From the NCBI RefSeq assembly GCF_017498485.1, contig NZ_CP071795.1:1612001-1676000 (forward strand): a DNA stretch of 64,000 bases, written 5' to 3'. Position 1 is the first letter of the stretch, and each line of letters opens with the position of its first letter. The notes under the pieces were generated by a model. It saw nothing but the letters and a program-made list of their open reading frames with translations. It was not told the origin of the DNA and did no database searches. A program made the translations under genes and the position numbers. This DNA is from Polaribacter batillariae (GTDB taxonomy: Bacteria > Bacteroidota > Bacteroidia > Flavobacteriales > Flavobacteriaceae). Below are positions 34,353 through 45,100 of the stretch, in pieces.

Positions 34353-35822
34353 TTGAAACTAAAAATATACATATCAATTCTATTCTTTATAAGCGGAAGC
34401 TTTTTAAATATACATGCCCAAAAAGTAAAAATAAAAAAAGGAACAATACTTTTAGATAAAAAGCCAACAGCAAAGGTAAGCTCTCCCTTTAGAGACCATT
34501 ATGAGTTTTCAACACTCAATGGTGAAAAGGTATTCGAAGTAGATTTAAAAGGTGCAGATAATGGTACAGAAGAAATTTACCATTATCTAGAAATTAAATC
34601 AGCCAACAGTACTCAAAAAGCACAAATAGAGTACGAAGTTTTAATTACTTCTTTTAAAGTAGAACGTATTATAGCACACTTACTAACTGTAAAATACAAA
34701 GTGTTTACAAATAATGGTATTAATAAAGAGGCGTTGCAAAAATTGTTTCAAGAAAACAAAAAAGATTTGGATAAAAAATACACAAGTATTGTGTTAGAAT
34801 CCAAACAGAAAGAAATAGAACGTAAAAAAAGAGGCATAGAAATTCGCAATCGTTATTATCCTCAAGTTAGAGCAAACAAGCAAATTACATTTACGCAAGT
34901 GGGTAAAGTACGTATTGTTGGTAATATAACAATTATCCCTGGTTACGATAGAACCAATGCAACCATTAAAGTATATGATTTAGATAGAAATTTGGTTGCT
35001 ACTATGAATACTTCAAATGGAGAGTTAGCCTCAAAAAAATATACATATACTACTTGGGACAATAATAGTATAAGCTACACAGCAAATAGATATTACAGCA
35101 CAAATAGCAATGCTTTTTTGCAAGAATTAATCATAGAATTAATAGCGTCAGGTTATCTTTTAGAACATCAAATAACAGAAAAAAGATACGAATTGCGTAA
35201 AGCACAGATACAATTAGCTAAAGAAAATAGCGCTAATATATATTTCAAATCAGGTATAGTTACCGATAAAGATGGTAAAGCATATAAAGGAGCTATTTTT
35301 ATAGCTTTCCAAAAATTAGATGTTAATAATACAGGTAATGTACTACCAGAATATGGTCCAGATAATTACGGACAATCTGTATATGTAAGATATAAAAACA
35401 AAAGAGATCAAATTCGTTTAAAAAAGATTGAGGCAAAAGAAGGGGTTTTTTTCAATGTGTCTAAAGGTGACAATATAGAATCTTATTACGCATTAAAAAC
35501 AAAAGGAGAGGCATTTAAAAAACTACAGAATATAAATAGTTTAAAATTCAATAATATTTATTTCTATAAGCTTTTAAAGAAAGAAAAAAATATAATGTTG
35601 CTTCAAGATCCTGTAGAAAAACAGAAATATGTATTAAAAACTAGTAAACAGAAGAAAGGCTTTATGATAGACTCAAGGTCTAACCAGCAATTGTCAGAAA
35701 AATTAGCAACATATTTATCTGATTGTAAAAAACTTTCTGAGGAAATAAAAAATCAAGAATTCGATTTAAAAATAAAAGAAAATTTAATGCAGATTATAAC
35801 AGAGTATAGTAACTGCATATAA
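34353..35822 (+). CDS. Secreted protein of unknown function
   Basis: This 489-aa protein begins at a TTG (34,353) that opens a signal peptide (MKLKIYISILFFISGSFLNIHAQ); no in-frame ATG would keep that signal. The mature part has helical charged stretches (ENKKDLDKKYTSIVLESKQKE), a dense basic segment (ERKKRGIEIRNRYY) and a central beta region (KVRIVGNITIIPGYDRTNATIKVYD). It ends in a helix. No family is recognised. It lies 20 bases after the lipoprotein gene and 16 before the 2099-aa gene, in the same presumed operon. Confidence 0.78.
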   Translation: MKLKIYISILFFISGSFLNIHAQKVKIKKGTILLDKKPTAKVSSPFRDHYEFSTLNGEKVFEVDLKGADNGTEEIYHYLEIKSANSTQKAQIEYEVLITSFKVERIIAHLLTVKYKVFTNNGINKEALQKLFQENKKDLDKKYTSIVLESKQKEIERKKRGIEIRNRYYPQVRANKQITFTQVGKVRIVGNITIIPGYDRTNATIKVYDLDRNLVATMNTSNGELASKKYTYTTWDNNSISYTANRYYSTNSNAFLQELIIELIASGYLLEHQITEKRYELRKAQIQLAKENSANIYFKSGIVTDKDGKAYKGAIFIAFQKLDVNNTGNVLPEYGPDNYGQSVYVRYKNKRDQIRLKKIEAKEGVFFNVSKGDNIESYYALKTKGEAFKKLQNINSLKFNNIYFYKLLKKEKNIMLLQDPVEKQKYVLKTSKQKKGFMIDSRSNQQLSEKLATYLSDCKKLSEEIKNQEFDLKIKENLMQIITEYSNCI

Positions 35823-35838
35823 TAAAAAAAAAATTGTT

Positions 35839-38800
35839 ATGCCAGAGATAAATAATATTCCTACTAAAAGATATTACCCAACACTATCTAGTGTTGTAAC
35901 AGAAGAAGACATACCAGATATATTAGGTTTTCTTAAAGATGGCATCTCTAATTTGTTGAAAAAAGTACATTTTAAAGACCTACAATTTAGTAAGAGCGCC
36001 AGAGGAGATGCTGCTTTTTACAGTTTGTCTATAGTTACTAAAGATAGATTAGATATAGAGGTACCAGGTACAGGTATATTCTTAATTTTAAATCCAGATA
36101 TTGAAGGTGAAGATATAGACATATCGTCCTTCCCTATTACAATAGAATATCAATGGCAATTGTTAGCATATGTACGCTCATTTAATTTAGAACAATTTGA
36201 TTTTTCTCCTAAAGCATTTTTTGAAACTGCTTTAATAGCATTGAGTATTTCAGAAGAACAGGCAGTTGCCAACTTTATAAACACTTTTACTGAACCAATT
36301 AACGGTAACAGCTCTTTACAGCAATTTGTAGAAGACCTAAATAATTATAATTCTAGTTGGAATCTAGTAACACCAACACAAGAAACCACAATAACAAATG
36401 TAGTACAAGATATATATACAAAAACAGAAGACTACGCCACCATTATTGCATTTGGGAAGTATATATTAAATAATGATTTAGGAGAAACTAAACAAAAACT
36501 AAAAGAGTTTTTTAAGAACCTATTACCACAAGACATAGAAGAATATATAAAAAATATTCTTATTCCAAAATTTAAGGCAACCCTATTACTAAGAGCAGGC
36601 CTAGAGTTTCCACGTTCAATTCTAAAGCCAGTATATCCTGAAAATTCTACAGATCCTTATCCAGATTTAGAAATAATTCCGGAAGATGACCAAGGAAACC
36701 CAAAAGTAGTTTTGAGTTTTGGTGAAGCATTGTTTTATGCAGATACCGAAAATGGGTTTGGGTATAATATGGATGTTATTTTAAACACAAGCAAACCTGC
36801 AATGATAGGTAATACAGGTTTAATTATTAACATACGTAATTTAAAAATTGATCTTAGTACCAAAGAAAATATAGTAGAAGCAGATTTAGATAATAGACCC
36901 CCAGAATTTATGGGTGTATATACAGAACGAACTGATATTATATTACCGAAAAAATGGTTTGATAAAGAAACCAGCCAAACATTAGCAATTACTGGAGAAA
37001 AATTACTAATAGGTACAGGCGGAATATCTGGTACTATAGCATTAAGAGCCACCTATGCTGTTGATGATAACAAACAAGTAACAGATTACTATTCAGAGTA
37101 TTTTAATTTAGATTATAGTACTTCAGTTACAGTATTATCAAATCAAACTGAAATATCGATTACTTCTGATGAGAACCTTTTAACACACATTAATAGTTTA
37201 GAATCCCCCTACGATTTAAAGTTTAAGTATCCTTTAACTATTATTACAAGTACAGGTAATAAAACATTTGAAAACGAAGAGGAATATAATGACTTTATAA
37301 ATCTAATAGATCCTAACCAATTTATTTGGTTTAAATTAGGAAGTAACCCAGAGAAAGCTTGGAGGCTAGGCTTTAATCGTTTTGATTTAACTTTTCATCA
37401 CGGGCAAGTTGTAGAGTCTAATTTAAAAGCTCGATTAGAAATACCAAAATTTAACGATCCAAATAAAGCGGGTGATGAAAAAGCAACCATTGATTTGGAT
37501 GGACATTGGTACAGTAGCGAAGATTTTTCTTTAACAGCCTCCTTTTTACAAGACCCACTTCGTTTAAATTTATTCAATTTTGTAAACATAAATTTTGTAT
37601 CTGTAGAAATTGGGAAAGATGATGATCGCTTTTTCTTAGGAACTGCTTGTGAGATTACTTTTGAGAATGCCATAATGAAAAAAGTCTTAGGAGATCAGAA
37701 AATTATACTTCCAAGAGTTAGAATTTATGACGATGGTTCTATGGAAATTGTTGGTGGTAACGCATTCATTCCAACCAATATTTCTTTAAACCTAGGTCCA
37801 ATAGAAATGGCAGTAACTGGCATTCATTTTGGTTCTTATCAACAAGAAGATAGCCAAGGTAGAATACGTAAATACAACTATTGGGGTTTTGATGGTGCTA
37901 TAAGTTTAGATCCCTTAGGTATAGATGCTCGTGGAGAAGGCGTTAAATATTATTACACAGTAGATAATGATGAGTTTGGAGATGAAGGAGATAATTTCTT
38001 GCGCATACAAACAATAGAAGTAAATTTAGTAATTCCTGGATCTGCCAGTCCTGGATCTGCATTAGCTATAATTAGTGGTATGTTATCAATACCTCAACCA
38101 GGAGAATCTCCAGAATATATAGGTAAAGTTTCTTTAAAGCTACCAAAAGCCAAAATAGCGGGTAGTGCAGCTATGGCATTGCAACCAAAATATCCTGCCT
38201 TTGTAGTAGATGCAAATATAGATTTGCCGGCACCAATACCCATTGGTCCATTAGGCATTTATGGGTTTAGAGGTTTGTTAGGTTTTCGTTACGTAGCAGA
38301 AAAAGAAGCAGTAGGTTTAATCTCTGGAGAAGATACTTGGTATGACTATTATACATATCCTCCAAAAGGTGTTGACGTTTCAAAATTTAGTGGACCAGAA
38401 AGAACAGAAGAATATGATTTTCCTGTTTCTTTAGGCGCTGGTGCCGTTTTAGGAACAAGTTTTGATAGTGGAACAGTTATTTCTGTAAGAGCAATGCTAC
38501 TACTATCGTTACCTAGTTTATTTTTAGTAGAAGGAAAAGCTTCAATTTTAAGTGCTCGTTTAGGATTAGATGATAATCGTGAGCCACCATTTTTCGCATT
38601 TGTTGCTTGGGGAGATAATTCAATTGAAATGGGAATGGGTGCAGATTTCAAGCTCCCTCAAAATAGTGGTTGGATTATGAGCTTATATGCCGATGTGCAA
38701 GCTGGTTTTTTCTTTAATGGTCAAAAATCTTGGTATGTAAATTTTGGCACTAAAGAAAACCCTGTAACCGCAAGGATTTTAACCATAGTTACAGCACAAT

Positions 38801-41800
38801 CTTATTTAATGCTCTCTGCAAGTGGTATAGAAGCTGGTGCTCGGGTAGAGTTTAATTTGAGGAAAAGGTTTGGTCCTGCAAAAGTGCATATTTATGCCTA
38901 CTTAGAAATGGGTGGTTTTATAAGTTTTGAACGACCGCAAATAGGTGGGTATCTTGCGCTTGGAGGGAAGGTTGATATTGATATTTGGATTGTAGGAGTA
39001 ACTATTGGACTAGATGCGATTTTCTCAGTTGAAGCTCCAAAACCATTTTTAATCTATGCAGAAATAAGATTACGTGCTTGTGTGAAAATTTTATGGGTAA
39101 GGATTTGTAAAAGCTTTACTGTTAAAATAAAGTTAGGGAGAGAAAATAAATTAATTGATAGAAATCCAATACCTGCATTGCCTTATGAGAATGGAGAGTA
39201 TAGTTCAAATCGAACTAAAGAACTTGTACAAGGAGTAAACATGCTCACTAATGAGTCTTTTGAACTCGATTTTATTAAAGTTGATAGTGACGATAGCTTT
39301 GTTGTTAATCCTAACATAACGATTAATAGTACAATTCCATTAGATACTTACATAGACATAAAAACAGCAAAAGGATTAAACCCTAGTGCAGTATCTACTA
39401 TAATAGGAGGACATACCGGAAGAGCTGATAATTTTATAGATTTAATACCCCCTAATAAAGTAATAAGAGGTGGTAAAGAAATTCGTCAAGTAAAACATAA
39501 ATATTCCATTGTAGGTATAGAAATTAAAGCATTGTCTGCATCAAATGAATGGGTAGATTATCATCCATTTGAAGCTTTAGTGAAATCAGGAGACAGAAGT
39601 AAAGTAAGTAATCTTCGCATTGGATATTGGCAAAGAACGGGTAATCAATATGACGCTATTCGTTTATTGGCAACCAACCCTTTTTCATATACAGAAGCAG
39701 GAGAACCTGGTTGGTTAGTTCCAGAAGAATATGGAGTTACACCTTCAGAATTATTTTGTAAAAGTGAAGAAATAGCTTATGACTGTACCAACTTTCTAAA
39801 TAAAGATTTAGATACAGTTTATTATCCACCACAACAATATATTGGACATTTTATTAATGGTGCGTATTTTACATTGGAGGGAAATTTTGAAACTTCAGTA
39901 AATACCAATGAAGATGGTACACAAAACGTAACAATTAGTGATGATAACTTTAGAATTAAAGGAACACCTAATGATTTAGAGTTTGATAGATTTTCAGACT
40001 TTAATAAATCATTAGAGTTCGATAATGGGAATAATTTAGTCATAATTTTGCCATCATCATCCGTGGAAGTTTCATTAAAATTAACAACATATGGAGAGGA
40101 TGTAACAATTAGATATTATAAATCTGATGGTCTTGAAAATAATAATACGATCTATTCAGAAATTGGTGATGTAACCAAAACAGCAAGTGAACTGTCTGAA
40201 GAGATTACTTACAGTAAAAAGGATGATATAGACAATAAAGATATTTTAATCTCTAAAATTGTTATAGAGACTAAAAATAAAACGAATGGAGGTATTGGAT
40301 TCATGCAAATACAGAATCCTGAAAGTCGCAATGAAAAGGCATTCGAAGTTGGAAAACAAGTTAATAATCAAGTAGGTGCTTATTATTATACAACTTCTTT
40401 ACAAGAAATTTGTTGGATGACTGTTGAGAATAAAGAATACAATTTAACAATTCCAGAACAAGAAGCTGTAGAAAAAGAACAAAAAGATATGGTGGCTGCT
40501 TCACAAAAAACAATTCAACCGATATGGAGACCAAATACCAAATACTATATCCGTTTTAGACTAAAAGATGAAGTTGACAATGGAGCTAATGAGGGTATTT
40601 TCGATTACTATTATGGATTTAAAACAGCTGGACCTGTTGGGCATTATCACAAGGATTCAGACGTAGATTATTTACCAACTGGTGCAAATCCAGACCAATA
40701 TCCATTAACATCATTACGACAATATATAGATTATGAAAGGTCTTACCCTAATGCAGATGGTAGTTTGTTACAAGCAAAACCTCTGTTTTATGGGCACAAT
40801 GAATGTAAAATTGCAATCTATTTTAGTAGATCATTAACATATCATATGCTTAGTAAATGGGAAGCCTATAATGGCTTACCAGAGTTAGCTGGTAATATGC
40901 ATATCGCAATTAAAGACCCTATTACAGATATGGTTATTCCTTACCCATTACCCGCCGATTTTGACAAACAATTGATACCAAATGAGCAAGCTTTTGCTAC
41001 ACTTTTAGAAGTAGATTGGATTGATATTTCATTACCTCCAAATAATGAAGAATTAGAAGTTCCTCAAGAGTTAAATATCATAGATAAAGACGGGCAATTA
41101 TTAGGGAATTATAAAGTATTATTCTCTGAATTAGATAATCGATTTATAAGAATTGATGATGAAGCTGCTTTGTCTGATAATTTAGATTTGATAGGAGGAA
41201 AAATACAATGGGAAGTAAGTGATGCAAACATAGAACAGACAATTTTAAATATAGGTAAAGAAGAAAACGCTAATTGGAACACTGATAATAATCCTAGGAT
41301 TCCAGCTCATTTACAATTGCTAAATAATATGGTCAATCATATTAACGAAAATAATGATGTAATAAAGTGTAATTTAAAAATCGGAAAACCTATAGTACCC
41401 AACAGTTATTCTTTCAATACAACATTAACAAATTTACAACCTAGCAAATTATATACTGCTTTAATATACAATGCTTTTGATAAAGACAGCACAGGTTTAT
41501 TAGAAAATACTAAAAGTGAAGAGGTTCATCAATTTGTTTTTCAAACTTCAAAGTATAAGGATTTTGAACGACAAGTTAAAAGTTACTGGTTACAAGAATT
41601 AGATAACGATAACAATGTTCTTGAAGAAAAACAAGCAGTTTTTGAAGTTATATTAGATGTAAGTGATTTTGATATTGCTACAGCATATAATATAGTAGCT
41701 GGAAACACAGATACCAATAGTGATAGCTTAGAGTTTAAATATTATCATTTATTTGATAGAGCAATAGAAGGCGCACTAAATATTACCCCCATTAATCCAC

Positions 41801-42138
41801 CAGAGAATACGGAATTTAATATTCTAAAGAATATCAATACAGATAAAACTATAGGAATTTTAATTAGAAACCCAGAACCATTTAATATTCCTAAAATTCC
41901 TTTAGAAGATATTCAGGGTTCTATTAGCGTAGTAGATGCAAGTTCAGGAGCTCCAGACAATGCCTATAAAGTATTGTACTCTAAAGACTATTCGCAAGCT
42001 TTAATTATGCATAATAGTAAAGAAATCACAGCTAACACATTAAATTTTAACTTCCAATATAAAATATGGAATGGTAGTGAATATGTTAAAAATAGTGATG
42101 TTCTAGTGGAGAACATTTTAATAAAAAAAGAAAATTAG
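35839..42138 (+). CDS. Giant leaderless protein (2099 aa), glycine-rich beta core
   Basis: The protein starts MPEINNIPTKRYYPTLSSVV with no signal peptide. Residues about 1-280 are mixed; about 280-600 are beta-rich. About 650-1110 form a Gly-rich, amphipathic beta region (DLPAPIPIGPLGIYGFRGLL, AYLEMGGFISFERPQIGGYL, VDIDIWIVGVTIGLDAIFSV) ending in a paired-Cys, basic segment (RLRACVKILWVRICKSF). This resembles the DUF6603-type giant proteins seen in several phyla, a family-level impression only. The last 950 residues are beta-rich and acidic. Without export signal or C-terminal T9SS domain, release would need lysis or an injection machine. Confidence 0.85.
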   Translation: MPEINNIPTKRYYPTLSSVVTEEDIPDILGFLKDGISNLLKKVHFKDLQFSKSARGDAAFYSLSIVTKDRLDIEVPGTGIFLILNPDIEGEDIDISSFPITIEYQWQLLAYVRSFNLEQFDFSPKAFFETALIALSISEEQAVANFINTFTEPINGNSSLQQFVEDLNNYNSSWNLVTPTQETTITNVVQDIYTKTEDYATIIAFGKYILNNDLGETKQKLKEFFKNLLPQDIEEYIKNILIPKFKATLLLRAGLEFPRSILKPVYPENSTDPYPDLEIIPEDDQGNPKVVLSFGEALFYADTENGFGYNMDVILNTSKPAMIGNTGLIINIRNLKIDLSTKENIVEADLDNRPPEFMGVYTERTDIILPKKWFDKETSQTLAITGEKLLIGTGGISGTIALRATYAVDDNKQVTDYYSEYFNLDYSTSVTVLSNQTEISITSDENLLTHINSLESPYDLKFKYPLTIITSTGNKTFENEEEYNDFINLIDPNQFIWFKLGSNPEKAWRLGFNRFDLTFHHGQVVESNLKARLEIPKFNDPNKAGDEKATIDLDGHWYSSEDFSLTASFLQDPLRLNLFNFVNINFVSVEIGKDDDRFFLGTACEITFENAIMKKVLGDQKIILPRVRIYDDGSMEIVGGNAFIPTNISLNLGPIEMAVTGIHFGSYQQEDSQGRIRKYNYWGFDGAISLDPLGIDARGEGVKYYYTVDNDEFGDEGDNFLRIQTIEVNLVIPGSASPGSALAIISGMLSIPQPGESPEYIGKVSLKLPKAKIAGSAAMALQPKYPAFVVDANIDLPAPIPIGPLGIYGFRGLLGFRYVAEKEAVGLISGEDTWYDYYTYPPKGVDVSKFSGPERTEEYDFPVSLGAGAVLGTSFDSGTVISVRAMLLLSLPSLFLVEGKASILSARLGLDDNREPPFFAFVAWGDNSIEMGMGADFKLPQNSGWIMSLYADVQAGFFFNGQKSWYVNFGTKENPVTARILTIVTAQSYLMLSASGIEAGARVEFNLRKRFGPAKVHIYAYLEMGGFISFERPQIGGYLALGGKVDIDIWIVGVTIGLDAIFSVEAPKPFLIYAEIRLRACVKILWVRICKSFTVKIKLGRENKLIDRNPIPALPYENGEYSSNRTKELVQGVNMLTNESFELDFIKVDSDDSFVVNPNITINSTIPLDTYIDIKTAKGLNPSAVSTIIGGHTGRADNFIDLIPPNKVIRGGKEIRQVKHKYSIVGIEIKALSASNEWVDYHPFEALVKSGDRSKVSNLRIGYWQRTGNQYDAIRLLATNPFSYTEAGEPGWLVPEEYGVTPSELFCKSEEIAYDCTNFLNKDLDTVYYPPQQYIGHFINGAYFTLEGNFETSVNTNEDGTQNVTISDDNFRIKGTPNDLEFDRFSDFNKSLEFDNGNNLVIILPSSSVEVSLKLTTYGEDVTIRYYKSDGLENNNTIYSEIGDVTKTASELSEEITYSKKDDIDNKDILISKIVIETKNKTNGGIGFMQIQNPESRNEKAFEVGKQVNNQVGAYYYTTSLQEICWMTVENKEYNLTIPEQEAVEKEQKDMVAASQKTIQPIWRPNTKYYIRFRLKDEVDNGANEGIFDYYYGFKTAGPVGHYHKDSDVDYLPTGANPDQYPLTSLRQYIDYERSYPNADGSLLQAKPLFYGHNECKIAIYFSRSLTYHMLSKWEAYNGLPELAGNMHIAIKDPITDMVIPYPLPADFDKQLIPNEQAFATLLEVDWIDISLPPNNEELEVPQELNIIDKDGQLLGNYKVLFSELDNRFIRIDDEAALSDNLDLIGGKIQWEVSDANIEQTILNIGKEENANWNTDNNPRIPAHLQLLNNMVNHINENNDVIKCNLKIGKPIVPNSYSFNTTLTNLQPSKLYTALIYNAFDKDSTGLLENTKSEEVHQFVFQTSKYKDFERQVKSYWLQELDNDNNVLEEKQAVFEVILDVSDFDIATAYNIVAGNTDTNSDSLEFKYYHLFDRAIEGALNITPINPPENTEFNILKNINTDKTIGILIRNPEPFNIPKIPLEDIQGSISVVDASSGAPDNAYKVLYSKDYSQALIMHNSKEITANTLNFNFQYKIWNGSEYVKNSDVLVENILIKKEN

Positions 42139-42144
42139 AAAAAG

Positions 42145-45100
42145 ATGAGCTTTATAACAACTTGGGAAACAACTATTAATAACGAATCAATTACGATTCC
42201 TACTACAGGTAGTGGTTATAATTATAATGTAGATTGGGGAGATGGCAATATAGAAACAGGGTTCACAGGAGATGCTACTCATGTTTACTCTAATCTAGGC
42301 GAACACACGATAACAATTACAGGAACTTTTCCAAGAATTCATTTTGCAGGTACAGGAGATAAAAATAAAATTATTTCAATTGACCAATGGGGAAATAACC
42401 AATGGCAATCGATGTCTAATGCATTTTTTGGGTGTGAAAATCTTATAATAAACGCTACAGATGCCCCAGATTTATCAGGTGTTACCTCCTTGTTTGGAAT
42501 GTTTCGAGAAGCTAAATCAATTAATCAAGATATTAGTTTTTGGGATGTTAGTGGAATTGTCGATATGTCATTTATGTTTTATTTGGCAACTAATTTTAAT
42601 CAAGATATTAGTGCTTGGGTAGTTAGTAATGTTATAAGTATGCCCTTTATGTTCGCTTCTACTCTATTTAATCAGAATATAGGAAATTGGAATGTAAGTA
42701 AGGTCACAAATATGCGAGCTATGTTTGCAGAAGCAACTGAGTTCAATCAAGATATTGGTTCTTGGAATGTAAGTAATGTAACTAATATGTCAGTTATGTT
42801 TAGCTATGCTTCTAGTTTCAATCAAGACATTAGCTCATGGGTTTTAAGTAGCCTTATTAATGCTTCTGGAATGTTTCAAAATGCTAGTTCTTTTAACCAA
42901 GATATAGGTTCGTGGGATGTGAGTAACGTAGCGAATATGAATTCTATGTTTTCTGGAGCATCTTCATTTGACCAAAATCTAAGTTCTTGGGATGTGAGTA
43001 ATGTAGAAGATATGGGATTTTTAGGTAGTATATCTCCACCAATACCACCTGGAACTAGTATTTTCTCAGGAGTTAAATTATCCACGAAAAATTATGACGC
43101 ACTTTTACTTGGTTGGAGTAAACTTAATTTAAAGCCAAACATTCATTTTGCTGTAGATAGTTCATATTGTAATGGCGAAGAAGCAAGATCTATTATAGAG
43201 AACTTTGGCTGGATAATACAAGATAATGGATTGAATTGTCAAAATAATGTTGATTTATCTGCCAGTACTATAACCGCAAGTCAGGTAAGTATTATTTTAG
43301 AAAATACAGATACTTCATTAATAACGGTGCAATTAAAGAATAATTTAGGAGATAATCTTACCACAGGTGGAGAAACAGTAGTTATTGAAACGTCTTTGGG
43401 TACTATTAGCAGTACAATAGATAATGGAGACGGAACTTATACAGCTTCGTTAAATTCTATAAGTTCTGGTATTGCTAATTTAACATTTAAGATAAATAAC
43501 GAAGATGCTTTAGATACTGAAATAGTAATATTTAGTAAAGGTACAGATGCTTTTATAACTACTTGGGAAACAATAAATAATAATGAGTCAATTACAATTC
43601 CAACTACTGGTAATGGATATACTTATACTGTAGATTGGGGAGATGGAACTTTACAGACAGTTTATCACTCAAATGCAACCCACACTTATGTTCTTGCAGG
43701 AGTATATACAGTAAAAATTATAGGTGTATTTCCACAAATTTATTTTAATTTTCAGGGAGATCATTTAAAAATAATGTCTATCGAACAATGGGGTAATATC
43801 CAGTGGAGATCTATGAATAGAGCATTTAAAGGGTGTCGAAATTTAGTTGGTAATACAATTGATACGCCAAATTTATCTAAATTGACTGATATGTCTCAAA
43901 TGTTTAGCCGCGCATCAGCATTCAATCAAGATATAGGTTCTTGGGATGTGAGTAATGTAACGAATATGGATGCTATGTTTTCCGGAGCATCAGCGTTCAA
44001 TCAAGATATAGGTTCTTGGGACGTGAGTAATGTAACGAATATGGATTCTATGTTTTTACTGGCATTATCATTTGACCAAAATCTAGGTTCTTGGGATGTG
44101 AGTAATGTAGAAAATATGGGGTTTTTGGGTAGTAGAACATTACCACCTAGAACTAGTATTTTCACAGGAGTTAAATTATCCACGAAAAATTATGACGCAC
44201 TTTTACTTGGTTGGAGTAAACTTAATTTAAAGCCAGACATTCATTTTGCTGTAGATAGTTCATATTGTAATGGTGAAGAAGCAAGAGCAATTATAAAGAA
44301 CTTTGGCTGGATAATACAAGATAATGGATTGAACTGTAAAAGTATAGTTGATTTATCGATCACAGAAAACACCTTATTACAAACACCTAATTTCTATCTG
44401 CAGTCTGTAGGATCTATGGGTGTTGAAAGTACTAAGGGAATTCATTTAAGATGGGCTTTTGGTGGTGTTTTAGGAGAAAAACACTTGCCTAAAAGAGACT
44501 ATGCTTCCAATACAAATAACTTTAACAAACCAAATGATGTTGTAACAATTTTTAGAACGCCTTATCAAAAAATTCAATTCATTTTAGATTTATCTAAGAA
44601 CCCATCTGTTGTAGATGATGTCAATAGATTCTGGATATATCAGTTTGATAACAATCGTAATTTTTATATATATTTTAGGAATACAGTAAAGTACGATCAA
44701 GTAAGAAATACGATTAACCCTTCTATAAATCCAGCTGAATTTATCCAGAATTATGGAGCTGAACTTATTGAAATAGAAAATAAGAAAGAACTATTTTTTG
44801 CCTCTGAGTTAAAAGCAATAAATACTACTTCCAATAGTTCATTGCAGCTAGAAAGTTTATCTGTCTCAGATTCTAAAAGACCTTCATTTAAAGTTGTTTC
44901 TTCAAGAAAAACATTTTCTTCTTCAGAATTAAATGCTATTAGAGTTGTTAATGAAAATATTAGAAGTATTCGATTTAAACCCACAGATTGCCAAATATTA
45001 GAAATTCAGTTTGAATTTTATAATGATTTTATTACTTCTGTAAATAATGTTGATAAATGGTCTTTTATGGGAGATTTTGCACTAACAATCGATAATGATA

